NCBI GenBank assembly: GCA_033557465.1
Contig: CM066033.1
Location: 911,426,808 to 911,490,807, forward strand
DNA from: Ichthyophis bannanicus
Lineage: Eukaryota; Chordata; Amphibia; Gymnophiona; Ichthyophiidae
Direction: 5' to 3'
DNA: 64,000 nt
The notes under the pieces were generated by a model. It saw only the letters and a list, made by a program, of their open reading frames with translations, was not told the origin of the DNA and did not search any database. Below, in pieces: positions 44,239 to 54,880 of this stretch (position 1 is its first letter; every line of letters starts with the position of its first letter). The translations under genes and the position numbers were made by a program.

Positions 44239-45335
44239 ATCAAGAGAAGGTTTCTTAAGGAGAGGTGTGACCACAGCACGCTTGAAGACTGTGGGAACCA
44301 TGGCAGTGGAGATTGAGAGGTTGAGAATATGTGAAATGTAAGGGATGACAGAAGAAATGGAGCTAAGGAGACAGGTGGGGATAGTATCAGAAGAGCAAGT
44401 AGTAAGTTTAGAGGAGGAAAAGAGATGAGAGGTTTCCTCATCAGAGATCATAGAAAAGGAATAAAGGGTAACAGAGATTGAGGGGAGAAGTTGGTATTGA
44501 GGTGGGAGAAGAGGGAATGAAGCTGATCTAGTGGGGAATTGGAGTGTAATCTTGTGAATTTTGTCATGGAAATAGTGGGCAAGGGTTTGGGCAGAAAAAG
44601 AAGGAGGGGTCAGAGGGGGAGAATGCTTGAGGAGAGAGTTAAGAGTTCAGAAGAGATGGCGGGGATCATTGGCAAGAGAGTTGGTCAGATGGACATAGTA
44701 GTTTTGCTTGGCAAATGCTAAGGCTGATTGGAAGGAGGTAAGCATGAATTTGAAGTGAAGCAAGTCAGAGAGGGATCAAGATATGAGCCAAATGTGCTGA
44801 GCTGAGTGGGCACAGGAGCATAGATAACGGGTAGTTGAAGACAACCCGGGCTGAGGTAGAGTGCATCTTACAGGATGTGGGATGGGTGAAGCAAGAGTAT
44901 CTACAGCAGAGGAGAGGGCAGTATTACAGGAAACTATAGCCTCATCAACAGATTTAGAAAACAAGGTAGAGGAGATGAGACAACAGAATAGAGAGCCAAA
45001 GGATTGATACCATAAGATTCCTGAAAAGGTAAGAGGAGACTGGGCGAGATTGAGGTGGGGAGTGATGAAGGGTGAAGGTTAGGAGATGATGATCAGATAA
45101 GAAAAGAACTGAGGTACGTAAATCGGAAGGTAAACTTAGAGAAGATGACCAGGTCAAGGTGGTGAACGTGCTCATGAGTGGGAGCAGAAGAGCAAAGTTG
45201 GAGGTTGAATGAGAAGGTAAGGGAAAGGAGTTTAAAAGCATAGGGGTCAGAAGGGTTATTGACATGAATACTGAAGTCACCAAGTATAGGGGAAGGGGAA
45301 GTAGAATCAAGAAATAGGGAAAGACAGGAGTCAAA

Positions 45336-45620
45336 GTCCAGCATCTCTCCTCCATCTCCCTAGTCCCTTTCTCCCTATGCCCCCCATGTTCTGCATCTCT
45401 CCTCCAACTTCCTATGACCCTTCCATGTTCAGAATCTCCCTCCACCTCCCTATGCCCCCCACCCCCATGTCCAGCATTTCCCCATTCCCTCCCTCTTCCT
45501 AGGTCCCCTTCTCCCTGTGTCCAGAAGCTCCCTTTGGCCTCCCTTCCCATCTCCTGTCTTTCTTCCCTCCCTTTGCCACAACCTCCTGTCACCTGCCCCG
45601 TATTTTTTTTTACCAACCCC
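45336..45620. repeat. CT-rich minisatellite, right part
   Basis: Same degenerate TGTCCAGCATCTC/TGTTCTGCATCTC units as 36301-36788, the other side of the L2 insertion. Confidence 0.8.
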
Positions 45621-46332
45621 TTCATCCCTCTTCTTGCTTGACTAAGCACTGCCGCAGCATCTCCAAAAGTGTGACCTAAATTCATGTCCCTACCTCTGCA
45701 TCAAATGAAATAAATATTGCCTCCACTCTGCATCCTTTCAGAGTCTCCAAAGAAAAGCAAATGTGTTACACTGCTTTTTCCATTTGAAGCAATATTACAC
45801 TTAAATCTTACCCTATCTCAAAAATGCTGTTCTCTGAAGTGGTAAATCTTATTGTTTGGGATGATATCTCTCAACTACCTCTCCTGTCTTGTACTGACCT
45901 CAAAATCCAGAGCAATCCACAGAGAAAGAAAGGGAAAGAAGAACCAAACTGAGAAGTTCAGGTATGAAAAAAATCACCCTTGGGGATTGAGGGAGTTCAA
46001 AGAGAAAAGGGAAACCCATTTACTCACAGGAAGGCAAAAGAGTTTGCCCAGAGAAAAGAAAGGCAGATGAGAAGAGGATCTACCCTCATTCCACTGCACT
46101 GCACACATTTTGAATTTGCTGTATTTGTAAGAGACTGTTTTGAATTTTAAGAATTGTGTTGTGGTATAGCAAAAAATGTCCGTACCAATCTGAGTCTGGA
46201 GTGTCTTGTGACAACGTAACTATGACTACGGCCTTGAAATTGAAAAAGCCTACCATCAGAAAATCTATGCCAGCTCATGGGAGTGCAGACCTGAAACCCA
46301 GTAGGCACTATGCAATGTGACGTGATGCAAAA
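45621..46332. other. Unassigned intron sequence
   Basis: Nothing recognised. DIRS-4 begins at about 46333. Confidence 0.45.
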
Positions 46333-46979
46333 AAAGGTCACATTTTACTTAACAGTTAATGTCCTTTCCTTGAGTCCTGCTGGGCCAGTCCAGACGAGTA
46401 GGTTGTATTCTCCTAGTAGCAGATTAATGGAGACAAAGAACCAATAAAAAGTCCAGGTTTCAATTATATCACTCCCATGCCCCTATGCACCTCAGCCACC
46501 AGAAATTCATTCCAAAACATATGGGAGAATCATGACAAGCCTCATACAACCTCAACCGTGAGCAACAATGAGTGATCAACAGTAGAGAACTATGTACAGG
46601 AAAGCATAAACATAAGACTGTCAGTAGATGATGAACCTGCAGAGCCAAGTATAAAAATCATAGCGGACCCAGGAGTACCACAGCAGACGAACAGAGCAAA
46701 GCAGTTTCAGGGGCGGGCCCTGGACTGGTCTAGCAAGACTCAAGGAAAGGACATTAACTGGTAAATAAAATGTCACTTTCCATATTGTCCTGCTAGACCA
46801 GTACAGACAAGTGGGATGTACCAAAGCTAGAACGCCACTGGACAGGAAAGAGAAACAGCAGCTCACAAAACCCTTGAGCCAAAGGCCGTATCTGCCTTCA
46901 TGTGGACATCCAAGCAGTAATGCTTGACAAAACTGGAAAGTGATGCCCACACTGCTGCCTGACAAATGTCTACAGAGGC

Positions 46980-48281
46980 TACCGAGCTCCACTCTACCTA
47001 TGAGGTCACCTGTGCTCGAGTAGAACGAGCATGCAAACCCTCTGGAACTGGCTGGTTCTGCAACAGATAAGCCAAGGCAATGACCTCCTTAATCAAGCAC
47101 CCCAAAGATGACTTAGCAGCCGCATCACCCTTGTGTGGGCCAGCAAACAGTACAAAAGATGGTCAGACTTATGAAAAGAATTTGTAACCTCCAAGTACCG
47201 GAGAAGCACCCTCCAGACATTCCTTCCCCTTCCCCCGACACAACTCCTTAGAGAAGGAGGGCAGGCAGACCACCTGGTTTACATGAAAGGGAGAAATCAC
47301 CTTAGGAAAGAAAAGAGAAACAGGCTGAATGGAGACAGCCTCCTTTAAAAATGACATGAGGATTTTGGGAAGACAGAGTCTACAGCTCGGAAATCCACCT
47401 TGCGGAACACATTGCAGCCAAGAAGACTGTCTTGGGCATCAAATCTTTCAAAATAGCATGCTTCAATGGCTCAAAGGGTGCTGACATCAGGGCCCTGAGC
47501 ACCAGACACAGGTCCCAGGAAGGGACCACAGACTGGAGCGCAGGATGCTGACACCGAACCCCGTTAAGAAAGCACGAGATACTGGGGTGCAAGACTATTT
47601 ATTTTTTTATTTACATTCTCTTATATACCGCGCTATTCTGCATCAGTGCGGTTTACATTGAACAAACTGAAATTACATTTAACAGGGTATTATAACTTGG
47701 AGATAACTATTTTACAGGGAACATGGGCTATGGAGGGTTAAGTGGCTTGCCCAAGACCACAAGGAGCACCTGTGGGACTAGAAACACCAGTCCTTCCGGC
47801 CCAAGGTTGCTGTCCTCTAGTGGGATTTGAACCACCGACCTTCCGGCCTGAAGTACCTTGCCCCAATCACTAGGCCACTCCTCCACTTACCAGACACTGG
47901 ACCTTGGAAAAAGGACAAAGCTGCCATCTGAACTTTCAGGGAGCTAAGAGAATGGCCCTTCCCCAGGCCATGATGTAGAAAAGCCAACAGAGATGGCACC
48001 TTGGCCACCTCAGGAGCCAACTGCCAAGCGCTGCACCTTTGCTCAAAGAGGTACCAGACCCGTACGTATGCTAGTTTGGTAGACCTCCTCCAGGCACCAA
48101 GCAGAGTAGAGATCACTGCTGGAGAGTAGCCCTTATGAGCTAGCAGTCTCCTTTCAAGAGCCAAGCTGTAAGGAAGAAGGGAACCAGGTCCTCCAGGATG
48201 ATCAGTTCCTGCCGCAATAGGCCCCAAGGAGGCAAATGAAGAGGAGACGCCTGCAGTAGCCACATAAGGTCTACAAACCAT
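46980..48281 (-). pseudogene. DIRS-4 tyrosine recombinase, split by a SINE
   Basis: The N-terminal core-binding part (47900-48281) has GYSPAVISTLLGAWRRSTKL and AYVRVWYLFEQRC. The catalytic part (47169-47592) has SWDLCLVLRALMSAPFEPL and a MCSARWISEL motif in which the expected Arg-Arg pair reads Arg-Trp. A SINE (47604-47886) sits between. Frameshifts occur further downstream. It is closest to the DIRS-2 recombinase. Confidence 0.85.
47604..47886 (-). mobile_element. MIR-like SINE with an L2-type tail
   Basis: In minus orientation it starts with GGAGTGGCCTAGTGATTGGG and a GGTTCAAATCCC-like B box, then has the ...CTTGGGCAAGCCACTTAACC core typical of MIR/CORE SINEs. It ends in GCGCGGTATATAAGAGAATG and A/T-rich repeats. 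The tail matches the L2-like LINE end at 21275-21340. Confidence 0.8.
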
Positions 48282-48288
48282 GCTCTAC

Positions 48289-48501
48289 TCAGCCAATCTG
48301 GCACCACAGGACAATCCTGCCCAGGTGGCATTCTATACGCCGAAACACATGCCCCATCAGGGGCAATGGAGGGAACACATACAGAAGGTGCTGACTTGAC
48401 CAAGGCTGGCCCACGACATCAACTCCCTCAGACACCTTCTCCATGCAACGACTGAAGAAACAGCAAACTTTGCCATTGGAGCGGGTTGCCATCAAATCCA
48501 T
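48289..48501 (-). pseudogene. DIRS-4 RNase H C-terminal remnant
   Basis: MDLMATRSNGKVCCFFSR and LLYVFPPLPLMGHVFRRIE correspond to the DLMATLCSAKAARFYSRR and LLYVFPPWPLLGRVIQRIE blocks after RNase H in DIRS-2. Confidence 0.85.
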
Positions 48502-48541
48502 TTCGGGACAAGATAAGAATGGCTGACTTCAATTATCCTAG

Positions 48542-49120
48542 TGGAGGCTGATTCTGAGACGTGCATGGATGGCCAAATAATGGACGTGGCCACTTTGTAC
48601 CCGATTCCCTAACCGCGGGAGCTATACATTCCCGCAGTTGCTAAATCAGGGCATTAAGACAGCCTGGTCTGTAGGCGATTCAGCAAAGGGAAACATATTG
48701 TGATGTGCCTAGCCATCCCTCCCAACACTCCGGCTAGTGTGCCGATGCAGCAGCATCCCATCACCGTGGCATCATCACGTCCAGCTGGAGCAACTGCTGG
48801 CCCAGACACAGCTTGGCCCCGATTTCCTGCAGCCTGACCCTTGCCAGGGGCCCCCAAGGTCACAATCAGGCAACAGGAGCCCTCCTGCAGTGGCACAATG
48901 GTGCAGGGGGGCATCCAGCCCCATCCAAGCCGATGGCAGGGGACACACAGAGGCAAGATCGGAATTGCCTCTGTATGTCCTGGCTGCTGGCCCCTCGCCT
49001 GCACCGCCCCCTCCCACCCCTGTCCAGCGCTCCCCACACAAACCCTTTGTACATGGAGCCAGGATAGTGGACGTCCAATCCCACTCTTCACAGGTCAGAA
49101 TGACCCCCCCCCCCCCATAC
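48542..49120. repeat. GC-rich insertion with hairpin
   Basis: About 580 GC-rich bases between two CR1 endonuclease-region blocks. It has a hairpin ACACAGAGGCAA/TTGCCTCTGTATG at about 48946-48984 and a C10 run near 49105. Its style resembles 35796-36300. No gene is assigned; several open frames on both strands are composition artefacts. Confidence 0.55.
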
Positions 49121-50688
49121 TGACTGGGTATATGTTCTGCAGGACATGCTAGGAAAGTAAAGTTTTTAGATGAAAAAATGACAGGTTCATAGAGCAGCTG
49201 GTTCAGGAACCAAGAGGGGGAGCTATTTAGACCTAATCCTTAGTGGAACACAGGATTTAGTATGAGGGGTAACTGTGTTGCGGCCACTTGGTAACAGTGA
49301 TGGTAACGTGATCAGATTTGATTTAACTGGAGAGAGAACACTGTGACAGGGAAATCTACTTCAAAAAGGGACACTATGATAAAATAAGGAAAATGGTTAG
49401 AAAAAAAAACTGACAGGAGCAGCTGCAAAGGTGTTTACATCAGGCATGGATGCTTTTTATTTTTAAACACTATCTTGGAAGCCCAGAACAAAGGTATTCC
49501 ATGCATTAAAATGAATGAAAGGAAGGCCAAATGACAGTCGGTATGGTGAAACGGTGACATGAAAGAGGCTACTACTGTATAGCCAAAAGAATATCTCAAA
49601 AGAATGGAAAAGAGATCCGAATGAAGAAAAGCAGGAAATGGTGTGAGCACTGCAAATTAGATGCAAAACACTGATAATGTGCCTGCTTGTCTGATACTGC
49701 TGCCTGGATGTCTCACCGCCATCTGCTGCCTGGATGTCTCACCGCCATCTTTCCCCCTAAACCCACCTCCCCCTTCTCTATTTCTATGGATAACACTACT
49801 CTCCTCCCTGTTTCCTCAGCTCACAACCAAGGGGTCACCTTTGACTCTACTCTTTCTTTCTCTGCATACATCCAACAGATAGCTAAAACCCATTGCTTCT
49901 TTCTCTATAACACTGGCAAAATTTGTACTTCTCAAATCACTTCACTGGCTCCCTATCTGTTTCCACATTCAGTTTAAGTTTCTCCTACTTACCTACAAGT
50001 GCATTCATTCTGCGGCTCCTCATTACCTTTCCTCTATTATCTCACTCTATACTCCTCCTCGGGAACTCTGCTCCTCTGGCAGATCCCTTTTATCTCTGCC
50101 CCTCTCTGCTACTGCCAACTCCAGACTTCGTTCATGCCATCTTGCTGCTCCATATGCCTGGAGCAAACTTCCCGAGTCGGTGCATCTGGTTTCTCCTCTA
50201 GTCCTATTCAAGTCCAGGCTGAAGACTCATCTCTTTGAGGCTGCTTTTGGATCCTGCTGTCCTCATTCTCTTGTCCACTACTTACGTGTACCTTGCAGTT
50301 TTATGATATTTTTTCATCTTGATTACATTGTAAGTTCTGATGAGCAGGGCTGTGTCTTACATCTATATATACAATGCTGTGAACATCTTGTAGTGCTATA
50401 TAAATGATTAGCAGTAGTAGTAACATAGTAAATGATGGCAGATAAAGACCAGTGTGGTCCATCTAGTCTGCCCAGTAATATGGCAGGAGTAGGTGCACCC
50501 CTTCCCAAGTCTTTTAGAGAGTGGGTGCACCCCTTCCCATGTCTTTTCTTAGTGGTGCACCCACCAGGAGCAGGTGCACCCTGCCCCATATCTTTGTTTC
50601 CTTGTTTGTTTAGGGGTGAACCCACAGCTCCTCCCCCCATTGCTCCATGTAGGACACCCCTATTTGTTGAGAAATTAGATGGTTCAGT

Positions 50689-53122
50689 TTATTTAGATTT
50701 AATCTTGTTGCTGTAAAGGGATCCACAGTGTCTGTCCCAGGCCACTTTGAATTCCGTCACTGTGTTTGCCCCCACCATCTCCATCGGGAGAGCATTCCAA
50801 GCATCCACCACCCTTTCAGTAAAAAAGTATTTCCTGACATTGCCTTTTAATTTACCACCTTGCAGCTTCATGTCATGCCCTCTAGTTTTACAGCTTCCCT
50901 GTCTCTGGAAGAGGTTTGCTTGTTCATTATTTCTCTTTAAGTATTTAAAGGTTTGAATCATATCTCCTCTGTCCCTCCTCTCCTCTAAAGTGTACATATT
51001 TAGGTCTTCAAGCCTCTCCTCATAAGGCTTCTGACGCAGGCTCCAAATCATTTTAGTCGCCTTCCTCTGAACAGCTTCCATTCTTTTTACATCCTTTGCA
51101 AGATGCGGTCTCCAAAACTGAACACAGTATTCCAAGTGAGGCCTCACCAGAGAGAGACTTATACAGTGGCACTAGTACCCCTTCCTTTCTGCTGGTAATT
51201 CCTCTTCGAATGCAGCCCAACATCCTCCTGGCTTTTGCCACCGCCTTGTCAGACTGTTTTGCCACCTTGAGAGCTACAGAAATAATCACACTGAGGTCTT
51301 TCTCCTGCTCTGTGCACACCAACCTCTCGCCCCCTATCGTGTACATTTCCTTTGGATTTCTGCTACCCAAGTGCATGACACTGCATCTCTTCACATTAAA
51401 TCTCAATTGCCAAGCATCAGATCATTCCTCCAGCTTTTGCAGATCCCTCCTCATGTTCAGCACTCCCTCGGGGGAGTCCACTCTGTCGCAAATTTTCATG
51501 TCATCTGCAAAAAGACAGACTTTTCCATTCAGTCCTTCAGCAATATCACTCACAAATACATTGAACAGTGCTGGGCCCAGGACCGAACCCTGCAGCACCC
51601 CACTAATCACCTTCCTTTCATCCGAGTGAGCTCCATTTACCATCACCTTCTGTCGTCTGTCAGTCAACCAATTTCTGATCCAGTTTACCACCTTGGAACC
51701 CATCCCCAAACTACTGAGTTTATTGATAAGCCTCCTATGAGGGACAGCATCAAAGGCTTTGCTGAAATCCAGGTAGATGACATCCATCGCGTGTCCTTGA
51801 TCCAGTTCTCTTGTCACCCAGTCAAAGAACTCAATCAGATTTGTCTGGCAAGATCGCCCCTTGGTAAAACCATGTTGCCTCGGATCCTCTAACCCTCTGG
51901 TTTTGAGAAAGTTCACTATTCGCTCTTTCAGGAGCATCTCCATTACCTTTCCTGCCACAGAGGTAAGGCTCACGGGCCTGTAGTTTGACATTTCTTTCCT
52001 GTCACCACGTTTGTGTAGAGGTACGACATCAGCCATTCTCCAGTCCTGAGGAATCTCTCCTGTTTCCAAGGATCTGTTGAAAACATCCTTTAATGGCCCT
52101 GCAAGAACCTCTCTGAGCTCTTTCAGTATCCTGGGATGTATCGCATCCAGTCCCATGGCCTTGTCCACTTTTAGTTTTGCAAGTTGTTCTAACACCTCAT
52201 CCTCTCCGAATGGTGTGGTATCTACCTCATTCCCATTTTTATATTTGGGAGTCACAGGTGGTCCTTCTCCAGGATTTTCTTTAGTAAAAACAGAGCAGAA
52301 GTATTTGTTTAGCAATTTTGCTTTATCAATGTCATTTTCCACAAGTCCATTCCCAGCACTTCTGAGCCCTGCAATTCCACCTCTGATCTTCTTCCTTTCC
52401 TGAATATACCTGAAGAAAGTTGTCGCTGCACTTAACATCTTTAGCCATCTTTTCCTCTGCCTTTGATTTTGCTATCCTTATTTCTCTTTTTGTCTCCTTG
52501 AGTTTGGTCCTGTAATCATTTCTGTGTTCTTCTGTTTGCAAGCTTTTGAATTTTGCAAAAGCTGTGTTTTTGCCCTTATTTGAGCAGCCACTTCTTTGGA
52601 AAACCAAATAGGTTTCCTTCTCCTCTTGCTTTTATTTACTTTTCTTACATATTTATCTGTTGCCCCTTTTATTGCCTCTTGTAGTTTAGCCCATTGCAAT
52701 TCCACTTCTCTTATTCCCTTCCACCCTGTCAGCTCCTCCTTTAGGTACTTGGCCATTTTGTTGAAGTCAGTGTTTTTGAAGTTTAGGACTTTGAGCTTGC
52801 TATGATTGGACTGCACCTTGGCTTTTATCTCATACCACACCGTGTGATGATCACTGTTGCTCACAGGGGCACTCACCCAGACATTTCACACGCTATCACC
52901 GTTGGTGAGCACCAAATCCAGCGTTGAGCTTTCCCTGGTTGGTTCCATCACCATTTGTCTAAGTAACGCATCTTGGATAGCGTCCACAAGTTTTTTGCTT
53001 CTTTCCAGATTTGCAGGAGTAATCCAATCCACATCGGGTAGATTAAAGTCACCCAATATGATCGCTTCCCCCTTTGTTGCTACCTTGGCAATATCTATAA
53101 TCAATTCGTTATCTCTCTTCAA
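50689..53122 (-). pseudogene. CR1 copy B endonuclease-reverse transcriptase
   Basis: Endonuclease part 52886-53122, linker 52332-52876 (SDHHTVWYEI, RRKPIWFSKEVA), RT 51422-52438 with LLNKYFCSVF, DKAMGLDAIHPRIL, YLDFSKAFDAVPH, GVLQGSVLGPALFN and LFADDMK. After a stop at 51419-51421 it continues at 51053-51406 and, with a frameshift near 51130, at 50689-51147 ([30 protein letters not shown]). Most domains are readable, but the gene is broken by at least one stop and two to three frameshifts. Confidence 0.88.
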
Positions 53123-53530
53123 TTTGAGTTGGAGGTCTGTAGATTACAGCAGTATGGATGACAGTGCCATCTCCTCTTTCCAACACTATCCAAAGCGCTT
53201 CTTGTTTTCCCCATGCACCCTGCATTTCAGTAGCTTTAATATTGAATTTGACATACAAGGCTACTCCTCCCCCCTTTTCCATTTTCTCTGTCTCTTCTGA
53301 ATAGATTATAGCCAGGTATGGCTATATCCCAATCATGCGATTCATTAAACCATGTTTCTGTAATGGCCACAATGTCCAAGTCCTTCCAGGTCTGGAAGTT
53401 TGTTGGCTAAGCTACGAGCATTTGTGCTCATTGCTTTCCAGCATTTAACTGGCTTGTGTGTATTTTGCATTGATTTTATTCTACCCACTTCTTCCCAGTT
53501 GCTTTTGATGTGTTGTTTAAAAGTGTGGTT

Positions 53531-54118
53531 GTCACATGACGAAAAATGTCCTTTAGGGAAGCATTAAGCACTGCGAGACCATCCCAGAGTGCCTCCATAG
53601 ATATCACCGCAGATCTCTCCAAAACAGGAAGCCCCGAAAGAGCCTCTACTCGACTGGGCGTCCCAGGTAAACTTCTTTGCCCGGAACTCGCCGACTCCGT
53701 AGATCCTTTCTGCCTCCCAGTCTCTACAGGGCAATTTCCAACAGCCAGAGTACCTCCTGACGCCCCATCCACCGGTGTACTCCCCAGAAAACCAGTGGGA
53801 AAGGCAGCCTTTGGCGAGAATAGACTTCCGGGGCGCGGTGGGGGGGTACGTTCCTCCGCAGAGAAAAGAATACCCGATGCACCCAGCGACGAATCCTCCT
53901 ATCTCACTGCTGCCGAAGATGCAGCCTGTCCTCTGACCCCGAAGCCGCAGTCAGACAAAGTTCGCTGGGTCGATGGCGCCGGCAAGCCAGCCCCAGGAGG
54001 AAGGGCTGCCTGCTTCTGTTTCTTTCGCCCCATCAGAATCCAAACAGGGGCCAGCCACGAAGACACCGGAGCTTCAACAGACGCAGCTCAACAGGTCAGA
54101 GCGTCCTGCCGCCATCTT
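53531..54118 (-). pseudogene. CR1 copy B ORF1 N-terminal region
   Basis: The minus frame starts MGRKKQKQAALPPGAG near 54035, is Pro/Ser-rich and ends in NASLKDIFRHV near 53535. There it joins the TTLLNNTSK sequence that in copy A follows other ORF1 codons. The joint suggests an internal deletion of ORF1. There is a stop near 53910. Confidence 0.65.
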
Positions 54119-54678
54119 GATTACAGCAGTATGGATGACAGTGCCATCTCCTTTTTCCAACACTATCCAAAGCGCTTCTTCTTTTCCCCATGCACCCTGC
54201 ATTTCAGTAGCTTTAATATTGGATTTGACATACAAGGCTACTCCTCCCCTTTTCCATTTTCTCTGTCTCTTCTGAATAGATTATAGCCAGGTATGGCTAT
54301 ATCCCAATCATGCGATTCATTAAAACATGTTTCTGTAATGGCCACAATGTCCAAGTCCTTTTCCACCATTAGGGCTTCCAGGTCTGGAAGTTTGTTGGCT
54401 AAGCTACGAGCATTTGAGCTCATTGCTTTCCAGCATTTAACTGGCTTGTGTGTATTTTGCATTGATTTTATTCTACCCACTTCTTCCCAGTTGCTTTTGA
54501 TGTGTTGTTTAAAAGTGTGGTTGTTTCTGTTATTCTGCTTTTGCAGGGGGTGACGTCCAGAACTTGACCTTCCCCATCCGTCGCCCCCTTCTTCTTGTTT
54601 AAATGCAAATCGACATACTGCCTGAATTTTTCATGTAGGATTCTTTTCCCTGCGACAGAGAGGTGTAGTCTGTCGCAG
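54119..54678 (-). repeat. CR1 copy A: duplicated ORF1 end and ORF2 start
   Basis: 54119-54530 repeats 53141-53530 of copy B with few differences; a 16-base piece (TTTTCCACCATTAGGG) is missing in copy B. It encodes NARSLANKLPDLEALMVEKD and LDIVAITETCFNES, the endonuclease start. It stops exactly where the copy B 5' end begins. 54540-54678 encodes ORF1 C-terminal sequence. Confidence 0.8.
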
Positions 54679-54880
54679 GGGAAAGTGTACTAGTAGTAGT
54701 AGTAATGTGGGAAAGAAGAATTTGAAAAGAAGCTTGCTGTAGAAGCAACAACTCACAATGAAACCTTTCAGATATTTTAAGCAGAAGCCTGTGAGAGAGT
54801 CGGTTGGATCATTAGATGATCAAGGGATAAAAGGGCACTCAGGGAAGACAAGGTCATAGATGAGAGACTGAGAGGGGTTA

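Larger units (their letters stand above)
36789..45335 (-). mobile_element. L2-type LINE, split by DIRS-3
   Basis: Minus-strand L2 of about 2.5 kb once insertions are removed: 3' part 36789-37275, then 42991-45335. GTCCAGCATCTCT at 36776-36788 recurs at 45336-45348, a probable target duplication, although the motif is also the local satellite unit. Landmarks on the minus strand are an endonuclease LGDFSIHVNNPSD block (about 45290), LLKKPS (about 44245), SNY.PISLLPF-type codons (about 43940), the [13 protein letters not shown] motif (about 43490) and LLKSLHWLPFHF (about 37250). The 3' tail is GTAGCGCTTTATAAATG then TAGTAGT. Confidence 0.88.
46333..48505 (-). mobile_element. DIRS-4: truncated DIRS-type retrotransposon
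   Basis: Left end CACATTTTACTTAACAGTTA (46339 on). The internal complementary region at 46724-46810 has the left end inverted (CATTAACTGGTAAATAAAAT), then the inverse of the absent right end (GTCCTGCTAGACCAGTACAG). The recombinase and part of RNase H follow on the minus strand. Homology stops at about 48505, so the rest of RT, Gag and the right end are missing. Confidence 0.87.
50425..54118 (-). mobile_element. CR1-type LINE, copy B, with 5' end
   Basis: Minus strand. It has a 5' end near 54118 (AAGATGGCGGCAGGACG), an ORF1 start, then ORF2 endonuclease and RT, and a 3' end at about 50425. It sits in the TAG-repeat tail of an L2. The endonuclease region shows IILGDFNLPDVDWI and STLDLVLTNGDSV (52886-53122). 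Confidence 0.85.
49682..54702 (+). mobile_element. L2-type LINE 3' end, tail split by CR1
   Basis: Plus-strand L2 C-terminal region and 3' end (49690-50424): GVTFDSTLSFSAYIQQIAKT, the frame with ITSLAPYLF, a CSICLEQTSRVG-type region and a GTGCTATATAAATGATTAGC then AGTAGTAGTA tail. The tail resumes at 54679-54702 (TAGTAGTAGTAG) after the CR1 insertion. It is flanked by TAATGTG duplications. Confidence 0.82.
48506..54880 (+). mobile_element. CR1-type LINE fragment, split by L2 and CR1 insertions
   Basis: Plus-strand CR1 middle region. 48506-48541 holds the GACTTCAATTATCCT endonuclease block, about 49120-49674 the region between endonuclease and RT, and 54710-54880 resumes with GAATTTGAAAAGAAGCTTGC and CCTGTGAGAGAGTCGGTTGG. 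TAATGTG at 49675-49681 and 54703-54709 is the target duplication of the L2 that splits it. RT itself is absent. Confidence 0.78.

Noticed and set aside
47815..47835. tRNA gene suggested by a GGTTCAAATCCC-like box
   Set aside because: No cloverleaf can be drawn; it is the B box of a MIR-like SINE.
48654..49152. Several overlapping frames on both strands
   Set aside because: GC-rich hairpin element; the frames contradict each other and none has a domain.
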